DNA of 64,000 nucleotides from Schistosoma mansoni (Eukaryota; Platyhelminthes; Trematoda; Strigeidida; Schistosomatidae): positions 202,310 to 266,309 of the forward strand of contig NW_017386098.1 of assembly GCF_000237925.1 (NCBI RefSeq), given 5' to 3'. Under the pieces are notes generated by a model that had not been told where the DNA came from, made no database searches, and worked only from the letters and a program-made list of their open reading frames with translations. Made by a program: the position numbers and the translations under genes. Within the stretch, counting starts at the first letter, position 1; each line of letters opens with the position of its first letter. Below are positions 44,956-59,900 of the stretch, in pieces.

Positions 44956-47900
44956 CTGAAAAACGTACAAATATGAGAATGTTTACAGAAGTCAAGCAGA
45001 TCCAAAAACGTAATTTATCTGGACGTATATTTTGTTTTCTAACAAGATTACTGTTCGCCGTCACCATAACAGCAGAAACATATATTACATATTTTTAGAT
45101 TTTCGTGTCTACTTGTCCATCTAATATAGCATTTTCCCATGATAAAGCAGTTTATTCTTAATAGAATTTGAAGAGTGAAGACCGAAAGAAATGGAAATGC
45201 CACACCTGATTCTAATAAAATATAGAATTCTGGTCACTTGTTCATTCTTAGAGTTTTTTGTTGGTACTAGTGTGATTATTTTTGTACCTATCCCTGCCCC
45301 GTGGTGTGTGTGTGCAGAGTGAATCTTAAGTAGTGTTAGTCGCTAAAGTGATGAATGCTCGGAAATTCATGGGTAGGTTTTGAAAAAGATAGTGAAAGAA
45401 AGGCACTTGGAAATATATTCACAATAATGGCAAGCAGTAATGAGTTAAAACAAAAACGAAAGAAATAGAAGAGCTAGTAGGAACACTAGAAACCTGTTCA
45501 CATTTGTCAATGAATAATGATGAAATCTCGAAACAGGTGACTAATAAACTCCATTTCCAAGCCTTGGAATGTCGATATACTAACCACATCATCACTGTAG
45601 CGGTCTACTGACATTAGGACGGTTATCATTTTGATGGTATTCCGAAAACTTGATCAAGTTGGAGCCTACTTAGAACTGTTAAATAAACTGAGAAACTATA
45701 GTAGCGTTTGTCAGGGCTATCCACTTTTTTAATGTAGACAGACAAGGCAATTTTATTTAGTGAAACGAGTGCCTGAAAACGGAGACTTTTGAACCCACTG
45801 TGTGACAATGCACAAATGTTTGTGATGGACGTGGCTTTCTTCGTTTACTGAACTATTGCGAACTGGTTTTTGGTTATGGCGTAATTTATTTATTTATTTA
45901 AACACATAAATATCAGTGCAAAGGGGCACCAGATACATATGCGTCACACAAATCTCATTTGATTTGTGTGAGGGCTGTGATACTGCCTGGGTGCCCGAAC
46001 CAAAGCAGGGGTTATAGCGTAAGCAACATTCTAGTCTCTCGACTGTTCGCTCTACGGTTGTAAACAAAGAAGAGTATATATGATCATCGGTATTTTCGAA
46101 GTGAAACTGAATTTTAGCGTCGCGTACAACATAGAAATCTCAAGTTGTCTGTTGAGGTTGTAAACATTCAACATTCATTTACTGTTCTGAAGTTTAGTGT
46201 TAGCTAGCGTACATTTGTCTAATTGGTGGGAATGACGTTCAATTTTGCAGTTGTATCAGAAACCTATGACACTAGTGCCTATCACTAAATCCGGTCGAAC
46301 TTTTGTTTCCCAAATAGTTTTTTTATTAATAGCGCTGACTTAGCTGATACTCCACAACTTTGCAGACCACTTGATTTCATCTAGTCTTTTGTAATGCCTA
46401 ATATCACAAGATCTGAACAACTCGAAATTGACATTGGTTTAGGAGTTAAATCTGAAACTGAAAGTCCATCATATCACATAATGACTGGCTTGATTATACA
46501 TAAACTTACTTTTTCCTGAAGAATTCGAAGCATTTTGATCGAGTCATACTGCTCGGGGTCATCGAGGAAATGAACAGTCCCACTTTGTTGATCGATGTTT
46601 GCAAAAATAGCTTTTGACTTAATCTGATATGGGATGCATCAATAAAAATAGACAATTTGTCATTATTTTAAAACGTGTAAATATTGACGATATGTTCTAA
46701 ATATTTCCATAAACTAACAGTTTTATTTAAATACAAAAACTGATTGTTTTTCACTCTTATCATAAACCCGCACATGAATGTAAATGGGATCTCCACCCAA
46801 AGTGCCAGACATTTTTGTTAAACAAACTACTGTTTTGATTCCTGAACATTGTGAGCACTACAAAATCTTTTGTCACATATACAATTTGACTACGTAAATT
46901 AAATTCTGGTTCGTTAGGATAAACCTCTTGCTAGTCCACTTTCCGGAAAAGTAGGTACAAATAGGAAAACAATGCTTTTTACGTTGTGCTTTGTTATGGA
47001 AGTACAATCGAAAACTCATGAAGATTTTGAGGTATGTCTAGTGCTTAACGACGAATCGTACTACTACTATAAACTACTTCAGTGAAAACAATTGTAGAAC
47101 ACACATGGGAATCTTTAATATTCGAAAAACAATCGTCGGTGTTTCCTGTGATCACCGATTTACGATCAAGCCTGTTAAATAGGCACCTTATCAAACCCCG
47201 TTTGTATCGCACAGGGCAATAACTATAATAACTAATGTATTGACCTGTCCATGTTGCGCTAATATATCACATAGTTTTGATAATCTTTGTCTTCTTATTA
47301 TACTATCGAAACCGTCAATGTGTCATTTAGGTGCCTTAAATATAAATAAGCTATAGAACAAAATTCACGCTTCCGTAGCGTCACTTAGTATAAAAAAAAA
47401 TATTTTTTATACGAAAGCTGTGATTATTGATAGTCGAAGTGCTTAGGCGTTCGTGATGTGACATAGTAATCTGGAATCCGATAATCTGTATATAAATGAT
47501 ACTTTCAAAAGTGAAAAATCGACTTTTTTCGAATAGGGGAAACTTTATTTCAATCTAAAACTGAAAAGCAATGAAGACCTGAACATTAAAGAATGCTCGA
47601 ACACCATTAGATTACGCTCTACTTGTTTTACGTTACTTACGTGAGCTTAGTTCTGAATGAACACGATTTAGTAATTAAATTTTTAGACAAGCCTGCATAA
47701 TAATAATTATTGTTACTACTGATGTGGTTATTCTGAAATTGTACTTACCATATCTAAAATCTGTTTCTCCGCTTCTTGGGTTCCAGAAAGTTTTATACGC
47801 ATGGCAACATCGGTCAGGGATAGTGTCATAAAAGTCTACCAATTGGATGAATCAAAAAAGATGGTTCCTATTATTTTCAAGTAAGAAGGGACTATAAAAA

Positions 47901-50900
47901 AAACTAAAACCCTAAAAGACGGCTGTTAGCGGGAAATAGATTTGGTCAATAAAGCACGTCTTGTGCAAGATTGTGTTGGGGCATGCTGATTAGCAATGTC
48001 AGCCAGTAGTTAGGTTTTAAACCAACTGGGTAGTGATCACCTTCATCTGTAGTAGGTAATATTGTGTTTAAAATTCAAACAATACTATTTCACTAAGCAT
48101 AACAAACAATAATAAGGGAGCATTCTTACTATATTACAGTTACCTACTAAAAATGTCTTTCAAATTTTCAGCAGTTCAGGGGGGCAACATTTATATTCTC
48201 CGAAAATTTATGAAGAAAAATGTGAAACAACATGCAAGACCATGAATCTGCATCGAGTGTGTAAAACATCAAATACGTCTAGTTAATGTAACTGAATGTG
48301 CACATAAATTTAACCTACTTTTGTTAAGCTCTGGATACGAAATTTTCCATGACACTTTATTACTTGTTTAACAAGTCCGAAGTTGAAATCCTATCGTAAA
48401 AAGAAAAATAATGTTAACTTTAAAAATAGAGGTATGTAAAACAAACACTACATTCTAGGTGTTTCTAATAAAAAAAACTCAATACCAATAATAATAAGTA
48501 GAAAATTTCTTGACACAATGTATTAAAGATAGAGAAATTGAACACAGAACATAGGTCCACTTAAATTTCGGGACTACTAGAATAAGTAGTAGTAGTTTTG
48601 AGCCTAATGTACGAAAAAATAATTTTCAGATTTGTCCAATACTCCCTTCAATGATCGCGAACGGCCCAGCACTCGAATAAGGAATAAGACCATGCGCGCG
48701 AATGAATGTGTTCTTTTGAATTCAAAATAACGCGCACAGTAATTTTCAAGATAATCATCATTATATACAAACATATCAACGAGTTACCTACATTCTCTAC
48801 TTGCGTTAACTAGTTCATATCTGACAAATACACTACTGATTTACGACCTTACATGGAAAGATAATAACCTATCATTGTGCAAGAAACTATAACATCGAGG
48901 CGAAACCATCGCAGTAACAACACAAATTTAAAAAAATGGGAGTTCATTAGAAGGCTATTCCTAAAAATAATAAGTTCAACACTTCGAATCTCTCACAGCG
49001 AAATCCGATCACACTGAATCTTTCTCATACACGAATATATATCGCAATTTTGACTGGATTACAAGAACCCTTAATGTCACGAATTAAATGACGAGTATTC
49101 GGTATTAGAACATAATTTCACGATTTTATATTGGGATCATTCCAGTAACATAAATTGAAGCGGTGGCTCAGCGGTTAGGAGTTTGAGCCTTTAAGTAGCA
49201 GTTTCGAACCTACTTTGATTTGGGTCCACTGTTAGTATTACTAGTGTCTAGAGTTTCAATGTAATTCAAAGCCAATTATATAGATCTGTACTACGTATAT
49301 GAGTCAATAAATAATACAAAGTGCTGTGATTTGAATTCATTTGATAATCAGATGGCGTCAACCAAATTGTGTTTCAGAACTTAAAGTAATTTAATTGACT
49401 ATCTCATTGTGAATGGTAGTCCAAAACATTCAAATAAATATGACGATATTTATGTTACAAATATCCACGTGCATTTCAACTGTACTTTATTCTCATTCGA
49501 TACTAGTGTACCCAGTGGTTCTCTTTTTATCGTATGGAATGATTTTGATTCATCCGGTTGGAGCTTTTTTACATTTATTTATCAAAAAGCCTTTATCGGC
49601 TTTCCCTCCAAATCCAGTTTTCTTCAAATATGTGAGAATATATCAGATTTGTAAACAAGCCCCTCTCTTAAGTTTTAATGAATGCACAATTCGTGTTTCG
49701 CCCGAAGTATTTTGAAAACTTGAAAAGTACATCTTGTAAAAGTTCTTATATGTAGAAACTATTTAGAGTTTGCAAGTTTGAAACAGATTGATGACGGCAC
49801 TCAACTAGATATTTATGTCTTAAACAGGTTTTCTACAGGTCAAGGATCTGATGTTATGTTTCCTATTTCTTCAAGCTCCAGGAGGGTTTCGCCCCAAGGT
49901 TCCCTGAAGATGTTTTAAAATGCTTAATGTATCACGATGTTTCTGACCCGATAACATTCATAACCTTGTTCTTAAGAAGTCCGCCATAGTCTATTCTCAG
50001 AACAATTTAGTTTTAATAAACTAAGAACATACGACCTCATCAAACTGAGAATTATAATCATCAGACAAAATTAATATTATGGTTGGGGAATAGGTGCACG
50101 ATTCAACGACAAGATAAGATAAACAAAGAAAAAAAAAACATCAAACACGAATTTTATATAAATTAGTGGACACTAATTATTAATCAGGAAAATTCTGTTG
50201 AGTCAAAGGGATAACTCTTGCGATTAACTTGAATAGTTAGAAAGTACTATCTCTTCTGGTTTCTTATGTGTACTTTGTTCTTTGCTAAACGTTTACATTA
50301 TTTATACGTGAAAGACTGGCAGTTTACATGTGTATGAAAACTTACAGCTGTAAATAATTCTCGATGAAGATCAACAAAATTAGTTAAGTCCTCAGGATTG
50401 TTAGATCGAAATGCTGTTGCTAGTTCTAAATATGGCTGACAGTAGCACTGAAATAGGAAGAAATTTTAAAAAATTGATAACGTAGCAATTGCTTTTGCGA
50501 ATTAGGCAAGGATGAATTTGTGTACAAGACCAAAACTTACGAATATGAAACAAAAAGATCACTAATAAATCATGTTCTGATTATTATGTCAACACTATAT
50601 GGATTACTAAACGGTTTATAATAACCAAAACGGTTAACGATACTCATGAGCTTTTTTAGATATGATATCATCATCAACACAACATTATCTCTATGAAACT
50701 TATGACCACGTTGGAGGTATTTGGACAACTAAGCCATATGATATATTTTTCCACACTAATTTCCCTTTACTTTGTTATTAGTTTGAAAATCATGTCATTA
50801 CTAAATCTCCAAAGTCCTACAGTAATATGAGCATGACAGTGACATTTAAAATTTAAACACTATTTATCGTTGAAATCTCACCAAATTTGGTGATTAGTTA

Positions 50901-53900
50901 GGGAAATAAATACTGGGAAGTTTGTTAGATTTCACTTTAAAATTCCCAGTGAGAAATAGTATTTTCAAGGTAAACATTTCGACTAGAAAAGTTGGTCAAA
51001 AAACATGATGGCCAGTAATACCGAACACAACAAATAAATGACGATCCCTAAGAGAACTAAACAACAGAGCTTAACTGAAGGCTGAAAATTCTGCGAAAGC
51101 GTAACATCATCTGAATGAAATAGACATAAGATAGATGGAGATTCGAAGAGTAATGTAGGATACTAGGTTACCACTCTTAGCAATACACAAGATTTTCGAA
51201 GAAAAAACAGGACTGATTTAGGTGTATCCAATGATATTGTGTCTGGATCAATGCAAATTATGGAAAACCAATCCACAACAAGAATAATGTTCACCTATGA
51301 GGATTGAATTATGCCTTGGAAACAAAACCGGAATTTCAGAATCCCCACAATATAGGATACTGATTTAAATTCAGTTTGCTGTTTTTACAATCTTTTTATA
51401 AAGCCAAACGGAGAATATCTAAGATCCTCAACAAGTGATCGATTGGGTTTTATTTTAAACGCCCAACAATCCAACTGAATCATTCTCAAGTGCTCTGTAA
51501 CTTCACTCCACTAGGTGTCAGCAAACATTGTAGTCATTTTATAGGTATGCATTTTACTCATCATCTACTCATTGGTAATAAATACCATCATTTCATTTTA
51601 GTTGTTTTTATAAGTATACTTATCTATTCTTATGTCAATTACAATAATTTGTCCCAAAGATGAATTTAGTCTTAAGTAAGAAATCACACTTGTTTACATA
51701 AAAGGTTTGCACAAATTCCGTCTTTAAATTTTACAGGAAGTATACGAATATGATAATCCCAAGTGGAAAGAAATTTCTTTTTTTTTGTAAGCTGGAATGG
51801 ACGAAAGTCAAGATAAAAACAAAGGGAGTACTTAGATTTAATTTGAAATTTTTAACATTCATTCTTAAAAACTCCTGAAGGTTCAACATCATAGACTGGT
51901 GAATAGATTTTCTACATTTACTCAACTGGAAACTGAACATAAATAAACTTTCATGATAATTCAGTCGATCATAAGCAACAGAATTTAACACAAACGTGCG
52001 TTAGCCCACGCTAGTGTACTATATTGTCCCAATGAAATGAAGTTAACCAGCAAAATTGCAAGAGTCGCAATACTAGCAGTGCCACAAATAATGAGAAAGT
52101 CTAGATACAAGACAGTACGATCCAAAAGAAGAAACAAATTCTGATTTTAAAAAGGGCATGAAAAATTAAGAAGCTTGAGAGTTACGCGGTGATGAGTGAA
52201 GGCATCTCTGTCACTGTAACCAGCTTTGAGCTACGAAATTCAACGTCTCCAAACCCTGACCACCTATCACGTGTACCGTAACCGGATTAGTCTGAACCTA
52301 CTAATATGGCTTAGCATAACAGTCAGTAACTTGATGGATTGATGTTATTTCTAGGTTTAGCCGCCCACAGCTCCCTTTTCACTTACTCCTACTCCAGCTA
52401 CTATTGTACATTAAATTAGGCGGTGGTTGAGCATACGTAATACATACCCGAACCACCTTGGAAGATGAGGATTTAAAATATTACCAACCAACTTGCCATC
52501 TTTCCCAAGAGACCTGAGTTTAACTTCACAATTACGCATTCGACGGTCTCAAAATACGCGAGCAATGCCTTGAAGACGCCTATAATCAAATACTAGTAAC
52601 CTACGAATTTCCCACACTTCTAAAAACGAGGTTTCAAAGCTGTGACAGACCAAATCACTGTTCAGTATACTCGTACTTGAGGCGGCAGTCGAATGCTGTC
52701 ATCAGGTTGAGGACAATATTACAACTGGTGATCGGTGTGTGTGCTCTAAAACTTTACAAAATGTAATAATCTTATCAATTTATCTATCCTGGTTTCTCAT
52801 GTTTTGCTTACCTCCTTAGATACATGCAAGTGAACGGTTACGGAAGATAACATTTTTGACACTTTACTGATCAAACTGATTCCTTTGTAGTTATCACATT
52901 AAGGTTTTAGTCCTTTCTCATAAACCCGGACGATCAACGAAGCACACCAGTCTGATAGGATTACGTTCAGCTTCCAAACTGTAGCTCGTACGTCAGTCAA
53001 CTGAAATGATGAAACTAGACAAACGTCCTTACATATACTAGGAAATAACCAGTTAGATGTGTCGGCTCTCCTCAGTTACAAATTATTTATGACTCTGTTA
53101 GCCTCGATAAGATTGGAGTCACTTCTGTCGATTTTGTTTGGAAATAGAGAGTAGCTAGACAGTTGTCGAAGGTCAATTAAGATCCTCCTTAAAGTTAAGC
53201 AAGTCTGCTACCTAAGCAACACTGATCGAACCTCCCTGTTCTCTCTCCACCATGGCTGCTACCTTGACGTGATTGTCGGTATTGTCTATTGTGATGACTT
53301 AAACGAGCTGTGTTGGCTGGAACACATGTTCCCTTAGGTCCTGTCATGCCAGGCAGGTTTGTTGGAGAACGTTGAGATTAATAGCAGCAGATTAGGATCC
53401 AGGTGCGAGGTCGTGCTGCTGACTATAGAGCGTTGTGACAGTAGTATGGTGTTGCTCTTTGACAATCAGCATCTGCAACAGTTCTATCTTCTTACAACAA
53501 AAGGAAGAGGTTAGAAAAGGTCAACCCTAAAAATATCACATCTCGATTTACTCCACAAATTTTCATCTCCGACAATAGGGCGTTCTGAAGTGCGGATCTA
53601 ACTCACTAAACGTTGTTCGCGAGTGGCCTGAAGTAGTTGTTCCCTGTGCTCTACGGTCACGCTCACGAGTAGCTAAGATCACCACAGAACTGGATTCTTT
53701 ATTAGGTCCCACAAGAAGAAATATCCTTCTATGGTGTGGGCAGCTGGGAAGTGACGACCACCCTCAAATCTCCAAGAGCAGCCGAAATCATTTTTTTTCA
53801 CGGTTAAATCCTCTCCACTCTTCAGTCAGTCAGTCAACGACAACGTAGGACCAGGCACATTTATGCATCGGTCCAAGTTGCCATACCTCGTTAGCACAAC

Positions 53901-56900
53901 AAGATCAACACCGAATTCATAGAAGTAATTAATTTAGTGGTGGTAATATAAAAGAAAGTTTGTATATAAGGATATAGTACAGGAAGAAAGACAGATATGA
54001 AGCAATTTTAATCTCACGACTTAAGGGAAGACAGAGAGTGTATACACCTGCGCCATTGTGATCGATTCTGAGCCATGTCACACAGAGTCTCCAACCATTG
54101 GTTACGATAGTCACGCGGACCCCAACCAGGTAGTCTGCATCTACCAACATGGCTCAGACTAGAAGTTAGTGACTTCAAGCACTGATGCCATGTTTGGGTT
54201 TGGCCGCCCCTAACTCTCTTCCAACCATACCCAATACTAGTCAACACTGCGCGTCGTGGTAACCGTTGTTCAGGCATAAGTAACACGTGGCCCAACCATC
54301 TCAGTCGATGAAGATTCATGATTTCATCAACTGATTTACAACCATTCCTTAATACCTTGCGTCTAACCTCACTATTACTTACCCGGTTATCCCAGAAGAT
54401 GCGAGCAATATTTCTAAGGCATCTGTGGTCAAATACTAGTAACCTACAAGTATCTTCTACTCTTAATGGCCATGTCTCGCAGCCGTAAAGTAGAACAGAG
54501 CGAACTGCTGCGCAGTATACTCGTCCCTTAATTGATAGACGGATATCTCGTCTTCGCCATAGGTGACGTAAGTTGGCAAAAGCCAAACGAGCTTTTCGAA
54601 TCCGTGCTGAGATTTCGTCAGACACCAACCCATTAGGGCTGATCAGACTTCCAAGATAAGTGAAGTTGTCCACGCGTTCGACTACTTCACTCCCTATCCT
54701 TAGTTCAGGTGTTGACGCAGGCCAGTCCTGGAGTAACAATTTACATTTGCATGGGGAGAAACGCATCCCAAACATCCTGGCATTATTACTCAGTTCTAAC
54801 AGAAGACTCTGCATTTTGTCAGCGTCTTCACTAAACAGGACTATGTCATCTGCGTATTCTAAGTCGATAAGTGAACCTCCTAGTAGAAGATTAATTCCTG
54901 AAAATTCAGTCGACGAGAGTGTTATTTCCAGCAACAGGTCTATAATGAAGTTAAACAAAAATGGGGATAGTGGACAGCCTTGACGGACACCACTTGAGGT
55001 TGTAAAATCATATGACAGTTCGCCATAAGCTCTCACTCGACTGGTAGTGTTCGAGTAAAGAGCCTTCACAAGGTTTATGTACTTCTCAGGTACACCTTTT
55101 AATGACAGACACTGCCACAGAACCTCTCGGTCTACAGAGTCAAATGCTGCTTTCAAGTCAAGAAAAACTATCATTGTCGGACGCCAATAAACATGTCTGT
55201 GCTCTAAAACTTGACGAATGGTGAATATGTGGTTGATATAGCCACGACCAGGTCTGAAGCCAGACTGATTTTCTCGTGTTTGCAGTTCACGAGTCTTAAT
55301 TAGGCGCCCGATAATTATTGAGGCTAGTATTTTAGATGCTATGTTAGTCAGACTAATCCCTCTATGGCTATCACAGGATGATTTTGGCCCCTTCTTATAT
55401 ATTGGGGCAATCAGAGATTGTGACCAGTCAGATGGGATTACGTCCAACTCCCAGATTTTAGCCAGAATATTAGTCAACCTAATCGCTAAAATTGGACCAC
55501 CATATTTAAAGACATCTGGACCAGCTGCTCTTCCTCGTTTCAGATTAGTTATAGCCTTTTGAACTTCAAGTAGGGTCGAGGGGCCTACTTCAATGTTCCA
55601 TTCAGGTTTTCTGGGAATAGTGGGTAGTTGTGCAGTAGCTGAAGGCCAGCTCAACTGCTCCTTAAAGTGTTCCGCCCATCGTTCTAAACGTTTCGGTTGA
55701 GAGCAGATAGGGGTTCCGTCTTTTTCCGAGATTGTCTCACTTACACTTGACTTCTTAGTCCCGGTTTCTTTTATTAGTCTGAATAGTTGCCTGGTGTTGC
55801 CTACAGTCGCTGCCTTTTCCATCTCTTTTGCTTTCGTCGCCCACCACTGCTCACGATCGTTCCTCAGACTTTTAGTTAACCTAGATCTAATTTGTTTACG
55901 CTCTTCGTCGTGTTCGGAGCCTGATAGGATGAGTTTACGCGAATCCATCAGTGAAATAGACTTAGAAGAAATCCAGTGGGTTTTCGTAACCCCTTGGTTC
56001 AAATCACTAACGGATGTCGCTGTTGTTTTGACAGCTGTTTGTATGTCTTTCCAAGCAGCATCTGGGTCAGTCTCGTTTACAGAACTGCCTAGATGTGAAC
56101 TCAGTTGTTTCTGGAATTCGCATTTGGCTTTCTCGTCCGCCAGTTCAATCCTAATGGGTCTTCTTAGTGTACTTTTCCTGCGTCCATTGAGGCGCAGACA
56201 AATGCGCGCTCGTATTAAAGTGTGATCAGAGTCTAAACAAGTATTCCAATACGAGCGACAATCTTCTATTGAGCCTCTCCAACGATGACTGATGACAATA
56301 TGGTCTATTTGAGTCCATCGTTGGTTTGGTGCAGGTGGTCGCCATGTTAGACGATGTCTCTCCTTATGCTTAAAATTAGTGCTTGCTAAAAATAAACGAT
56401 TGTCTGAGCATAGTTGCAACAGACGATCACCATTATCGGTTCGTTGAGCCGGAATACTAAAATACCCACCTAAATGTCTTTCTGTTTGATTTAAGCTGCC
56501 TACCTGGGCATTAAAGTCACCCGCTACGACTACTATGTCTGAGCGCTTAGCTTTCTGAAGAAGCTCAGAGAGCTTTCTGTAAAAGTCATCTTTCACTTCA
56601 TCATGGCTGCAGTCAGTGGGAGCGTAGGCAGAAACGACGAAAAGGCAACGACGTGTGTCCCTATCCTTCCGAGTTCTTACGGAGCCATTTAGCCGGACAG
56701 CACACAGGCGACTGTTAACGGGGATCCATTCTAGTAGTGCCTGTTCTGTCCTTGTACTTAGTGCTATGCCTACACCTGCAAGTCCACGAGAACTAGCCAT
56801 AGGGTCGCCAGATACACGGAGAGTGTACTTCGTTGGCTGTCCATTTTGGCGAGGTGAGGTCAAGTGAATGACCACACTAGGATCCTGTATGCGTGTTTCG

Positions 56901-59900
56901 GAGACACAGCATACATCAATCGTACGAGATTCTAGGGTTTTAGCTAAGGAGGCCTGTTGACCGATTTGACTTAGGGTACGTACGTTGAAGGCTCCAATGT
57001 ATAGTTTGGAGCGAGGTTTTAGTAGACCTGGGACAGCGTTTCGCGCACTAGAATCGTTGGCCATGGTGACACTTGAGGAGGAAACCGGAACAGGAAGTTT
57101 AGTGTTGAAAGTCAAGGTAGAAGGAATAGTAGGAATTGAAGAAGGAGATTGATTATGAATACAGTGGTCTTGAGTGCTGTTAGAGGTATGAGGGCAGTTA
57201 TCACTTCCCGGTTGCCCACACCGTGGAAGAGTTCTTCTAGGGGTACCTGAAAAGGAAATTGGGTTAGAAGTGGTCTTAATGACCTGAGAGCATGACCGCA
57301 GTGCCCAAGGGACAACTGCTTGAGGTCGGTCACACACGAAGTTTTTGTGGGGGATTTTTGACGTGTTAGCTCCGTTCTTCAAAGGACCTTACCGCCGGAG
57401 ACGGATATCCGTGGGATAAGGCGAAGTGTGCATTTTTAGGGTCGACCTTTTCTAACCCCACCCCTCCTTGTGGGAAGGCAGCATCGCTGTCATGCTGGTT
57501 GTCTGAAGGAAACACCTTACTGCCGTCACACCTCCGTACAGTCAGCAGTACGACTTCGCCTTCGGACCTTGGGATTGCTGCTTTTAGTCTCACCGCTCTT
57601 CAAACGACCTGTCTGGCATGGTAGGACCTTGAGGAACGATTGTTCCAGCCAGTAAAGCTCGATTGAATCATCACGATAGGCAAGCCCGACCACCACGTCA
57701 AGGTAGCAGCAACGGTCGGGGAACTCTCTCCACTCTTAATATTTCCCCTGTCTCCACAACCGTTCTCTCATATCTTTATCACCACGCGCCACCAACGCTA
57801 ATGATCTGAGTTCACATAATGTTATTCCTGGTCCCATGGGACCACGCTCCATACTATATGTTGGAGCTTTCAATGCTCGAAACTTTTGTCAGATAGGACA
57901 ACAGGCTTTTTTACCTGGGACTCTAAAATCTTGCTCTATCGATGTGTATTGCTTCCCCAAAACGCGCATATGAAATCCACGTACAGCCATTTATTTAACC
58001 TCACCTAGTCGGTGGAAAGAACCAGGGTGATTTACCGTCCGTGTATCCCGTTAGATAGCCTTTTGTGTCTTGTCCAGCAACTCACTTACGCCTGTTATAC
58101 CTCACTGAGGAGCATAGGCCGTCCGCCAAAGTAACAGTAAAAACTCGGGAAGATTTGGACACGCTCCCACTGATTGCAACTCAGATGAGGTAAATATAAT
58201 TTATAAAGAAAGCTTTCCAACCTCTTTCAAAAAGCTAAGCGCTCAGAAGCAGTAACATTAGCAGGTGATTTCAATGCCTTTGTACGTAGTCTAAACCAAA
58301 CTGAAAAGCAGTCAAGTGAATCTTACGATGTTGGGGCCCAGAGGATAGATCATGGAGACCGTTTGTTGCAGCTGTGCTCAGATGACATTGTGGACTGAGT
58401 TTGCATCACATTTTTCGGAAATAATTTCAGTAACTCATGATTACTTATTTGTGATTTTGAACAATTGTCCAGTCTTACTTATCGCAACTGCTATTTTAAT
58501 GTTTTATCCGATTGTTGCCTGTCGTCACACACAATCCTTGTGTAGACTTTTTGTCAGCCTGTCTTCAAAATGAAATTGATTTTTGTAGTTCACCGGATAT
58601 CCTCGTGTTTATTAACCTTTGGTCATGCTCGTTAACAGATGTCGTGACTAAAAATTATGCCAGCTTATATCAGGATGAACATCATCTACATAGTTGACTA
58701 AATTTTTATTGAATCGTACCCCGAACCTATTTATTGACCTTTTCATTTTTGGACTTGACTTAAAGAAGGCTTGTGTTTGCATTTATCATCCATCCAGTAA
58801 GTGCAGACAAACACGAGCCAGTGATAGACTGTGTGTGGAATCTAGACATATGATCTAAAAGTAGAGACAAACCTCCATTAAGTCTCTTGAAAAACGAATG
58901 ATAACGATATGGTTTTTTTGTGTTCATCGTTATCTTGAATTAGGAGATCATCAGCTTACAGTTAGTTCTTGTTATAAATAACTCGTTGTCCAAGAATAAA
59001 TGAAGCGACTGGTCACTTTGATTTGCTCACTGGACTGAAAAATCAAAAGACCTATCTAAGTGTTCTTTATGTCCATTTAGCTTATCTACTCAGGCGTTAA
59101 AATTGGCAGTTAAGAATACAATACCTGAGGAGTTGGCTTTCTGGAGGTCGGAAATATTTAGAAAGAACTTTAACTCTATGTAAGATGCAGTCGGCGATGG
59201 CATAGGCAGAAATGATGAAGAGGTGTTTTATGAACTCAAACGCTTGTAGCAGATGAGGAATAATTCGAAGTCAGAATATAGTTTATAACAGAAATAGAAA
59301 TATACTAAGAAATAAGGAGATTTAGTTACGAACAAGATTAGCTCAAGTGTCGTCGGAGGTATGTGGGCAGTTATCAGTTTCAGGTTTCCCAGGCTACTTA
59401 AGTATGTTTATTCACGAGATACGTGGAAAGAAAACTGGGTCAATAGTCGTCTGTCTTGAGAACTTAGAGGGCGACCGTAGAATCTAAGAGAGGGCTCCTT
59501 GAGGCAAGTCACATGCAGCTTTGTGAGTTTTTGATCCAATACCGTCGTACTTTCAAGCTTTGCCCCTGAAGAAGGATATAGGTGGGACGATATGAGGTCT
59601 GCTTTTTATAACCGTCTTGTTTTGTTGTTGAAGGGCAGTGTTGATGGAGGTGCTGGTTATCTAAGAAGAAAATCTTACTATCATCAAATAGCAGTACTGT
59701 CAACAATATGACTTCATCTACGGATAATAGGTATGTTGCTTTTAGTCTTACCGCTTCCCATCGATCTTGGAATGGATCAATTGTTCTAACTACTACTATA
59801 GCTCAATTGAGTCATCACGATAGCCAACTAGTATATAACTGGAGTCTAGAAGCAATTTGGTTTATCGTTGGATTAATGTCAGCGATCGCCTGTTCAATGT

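Larger units (their letters stand above)
53250..58385 (+). mobile_element. Older LINE A copy interrupted by the intact LINE A
   Basis: Degenerate + strand 5' part of a LINE A relative: leader from about 53250 to 53822, then, past the nested element, the endonuclease region from 57738 to about 58385 (decayed forms of GAFNVRTLCQIGQQ, GDFNAQVG and DNGDRLLQLCSD). No RT part follows; at 58385 the sequence stops resembling LINE A. Multiple stops and frameshifts in this LINE copy show it is dead. Confidence 0.8.

Noticed and set aside
55794-56225. 143-codon frame (and its mirror at 36359-36790)
   Set aside because: Antisense shadow of the LINE A endonuclease-RT frame.
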